From: Anaerolineae bacterium
GTDB taxonomy: Bacteria; Chloroflexota; Anaerolineae; Promineifilales; Promineifilaceae
Assembly: GCA_014879345.1 (NCBI GenBank)
Contig: JACSSI010000374.1
Span: 1-5,570 of the forward strand
Direction: 5' to 3'
Length of the DNA: 5,570 bases
Under the pieces are notes generated by a model that worked only from the letters and a program-made list of their open reading frames with translations, was not told the DNA's origin and did no database searches. This document shows, one piece after another, positions 5,164 to 5,570 of this stretch (within the stretch, counting starts at the first letter, position 1; each line of letters starts with the position of its first letter). The translations under genes and the position numbers were made by a program.

Positions 5164-5570
5164 ATGATTCTTACATTTTCTGACGAAAAAACTGCACGGG
5201 CAACGGCCGTTGGTGGCAAAGCTGCCGTTCTGGCTCAACTATATCAACAAGGCTACCCCGTTCCCGATGGATTTGTTATTGCGGCAGATGCGTTCGGTGA
5301 GACGGGTTTGACTGACCCTGTGTGGACGGCCGTTTTGGCACAAATCAATGCATTAAGGCAGGGAAACGGCCGTTCTGCTTTTGCTGTGCGTTCCTCGGCG
5401 TTGAGTGAAGACTCAGCCCAAGCTTCGTTTGCGGGTGAATACGAGACCGTACTCAACGTGACAACGGAAGCAGACATCCAAAGAGCCATCCAAACAGTCT
5501 ACGACTCCCAATTCAGCCAGCGTGTCACCGCCTACCGTGAAGCTGTCACCCACTCGTCATTCGTCAATCA
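5164..5570 (+). CDS. PEP/pyruvate-binding (ATP-grasp) domain protein, N-terminal part
   Basis: The first 135 residues match the start of the PPDK_N family: VGGKAAVLAQL (16-26), VPDGFVI (33-39) and the conserved block beginning AVRSSALSEDSAQASFAG (74-91), followed by EYETVLNV. The glycine-rich start and the arginine R76 in this block belong to the ATP-binding half. Relatives include phosphoenolpyruvate synthase, pyruvate phosphate dikinase and rifampicin phosphotransferase. The central and PEP-utilising domains that would separate them lie beyond the window. AAGGA (5150-5154), 9 nt upstream, supports the ATG. A consensus promoter and long leader precede it. Three ACGGCCGT palindromes occur within the first 70 codons, encoding TAV, TAV and NGR. 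The gene runs off the right edge. Confidence 0.9.
   Translation, partial: MILTFSDEKTARATAVGGKAAVLAQLYQQGYPVPDGFVIAADAFGETGLTDPVWTAVLAQINALRQGNGRSAFAVRSSALSEDSAQASFAGEYETVLNVTTEADIQRAIQTVYDSQFSQRVTAYREAVTHSSFVN

Larger units (their letters stand above)
363..5374. repeat. Dispersed iterated palindrome ACGGCCGT (11 copies)
   Basis: Perfect AACGGCCGTT starts at 363, 2188, 2455, 2866, 2968, 3883, 4049, 5202 and 5365. Copies with one end base changed start at 4408 (AACGGCCGTA) and 5325 (GACGGCCGTT). Every CGGCCG in the window lies in this 8-bp context. Two copies are intergenic and nine are in genes: NGR/YGR phase at 363, 3883, 4408 and 5365; ERP phase at 2188 and 2455; TAV phase at 4049, 5202 and 5325. 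An octamer is expected about 0.1 times in this length at even base composition. Confidence 0.9.

Noticed and set aside
363..5374. A CRISPR array or site-specific integration array made of the ACGGCCGT copies
   Set aside because: Spacing is irregular (from 40 to 1825 bp) and most copies are inside genes, so no repeat-spacer structure exists.
5253..5489. A 78-codon minus-strand open frame
   Set aside because: It is antisense to the conserved ATP-binding block of the PEP-binding-domain gene, which is clearly the coding strand.

Overview
The window looks like a piece of a bacterial chromosome, most plausibly a filamentous or environmental member of the Chloroflexota (Anaerolineae/Ardenticatenia-like). 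This is inferred from the gene content: a BTAD-type regulator, helix-hairpin-helix and beta-sandwich proteins of unknown role, a short P-loop sulfotransferase and an Eis-like acetyltransferase. No marker gene settles it. Base composition is moderate, with AT-rich intergenic DNA. Shine-Dalgarno sequences are clear, and one promoter matches the sigma-70 consensus exactly.

Layout. Positions 1-764 (+) hold the C-terminal part of a winged-helix/BTAD transcriptional regulator whose start lies outside the window. Two uncharacterised genes follow on the same strand: a 165-residue beta-rich protein (930-1427), then a 309-residue protein with an N-terminal helix-hairpin-helix and a predicted beta-rich C-terminal half (1578-2507). 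A strong hairpin terminator (1462-1510) separates them. Three genes then run on the minus strand: a 97-residue CxxC protein (2517-2810), a sulfotransferase-family protein (2980-3591) and an Eis-like GNAT/SCP2 acetyltransferase (3680-4930). The first of these converges on the 309-residue gene with only 9 bp between stop codons. Diverging from the acetyltransferase, behind a consensus promoter, is the start of a PEP/pyruvate-binding-domain protein (5164 to beyond the window end). No stretch over 300 bases lacks a gene.

How the genes relate. The BTAD regulator may control the two genes downstream, but nothing proves it. The 165- and 309-residue proteins share a motif (EEHDDL at the end of one, EEYDDL at the start of the other) within a 20-base near-identical direct repeat. 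They probably also share a fold, so they look like one module that was split or duplicated. The minus-strand genes have individual ribosome-binding sites and sizeable gaps, so a single tight operon is not evident.

The most striking signal is not a gene. The palindrome ACGGCCGT occurs 11 times, nine of them as the perfect decamer AACGGCCGTT. It is found in six of the seven inter-stop regions and genes from one end to the other, falls in all three codon phases, and occurs twice between genes. This resembles the highly iterated palindrome HIP1 of cyanobacteria, but with a different sequence. A second palindromic element, a 33-bp double inverted repeat at 3621-3653, lies between the acetyltransferase and sulfotransferase genes.
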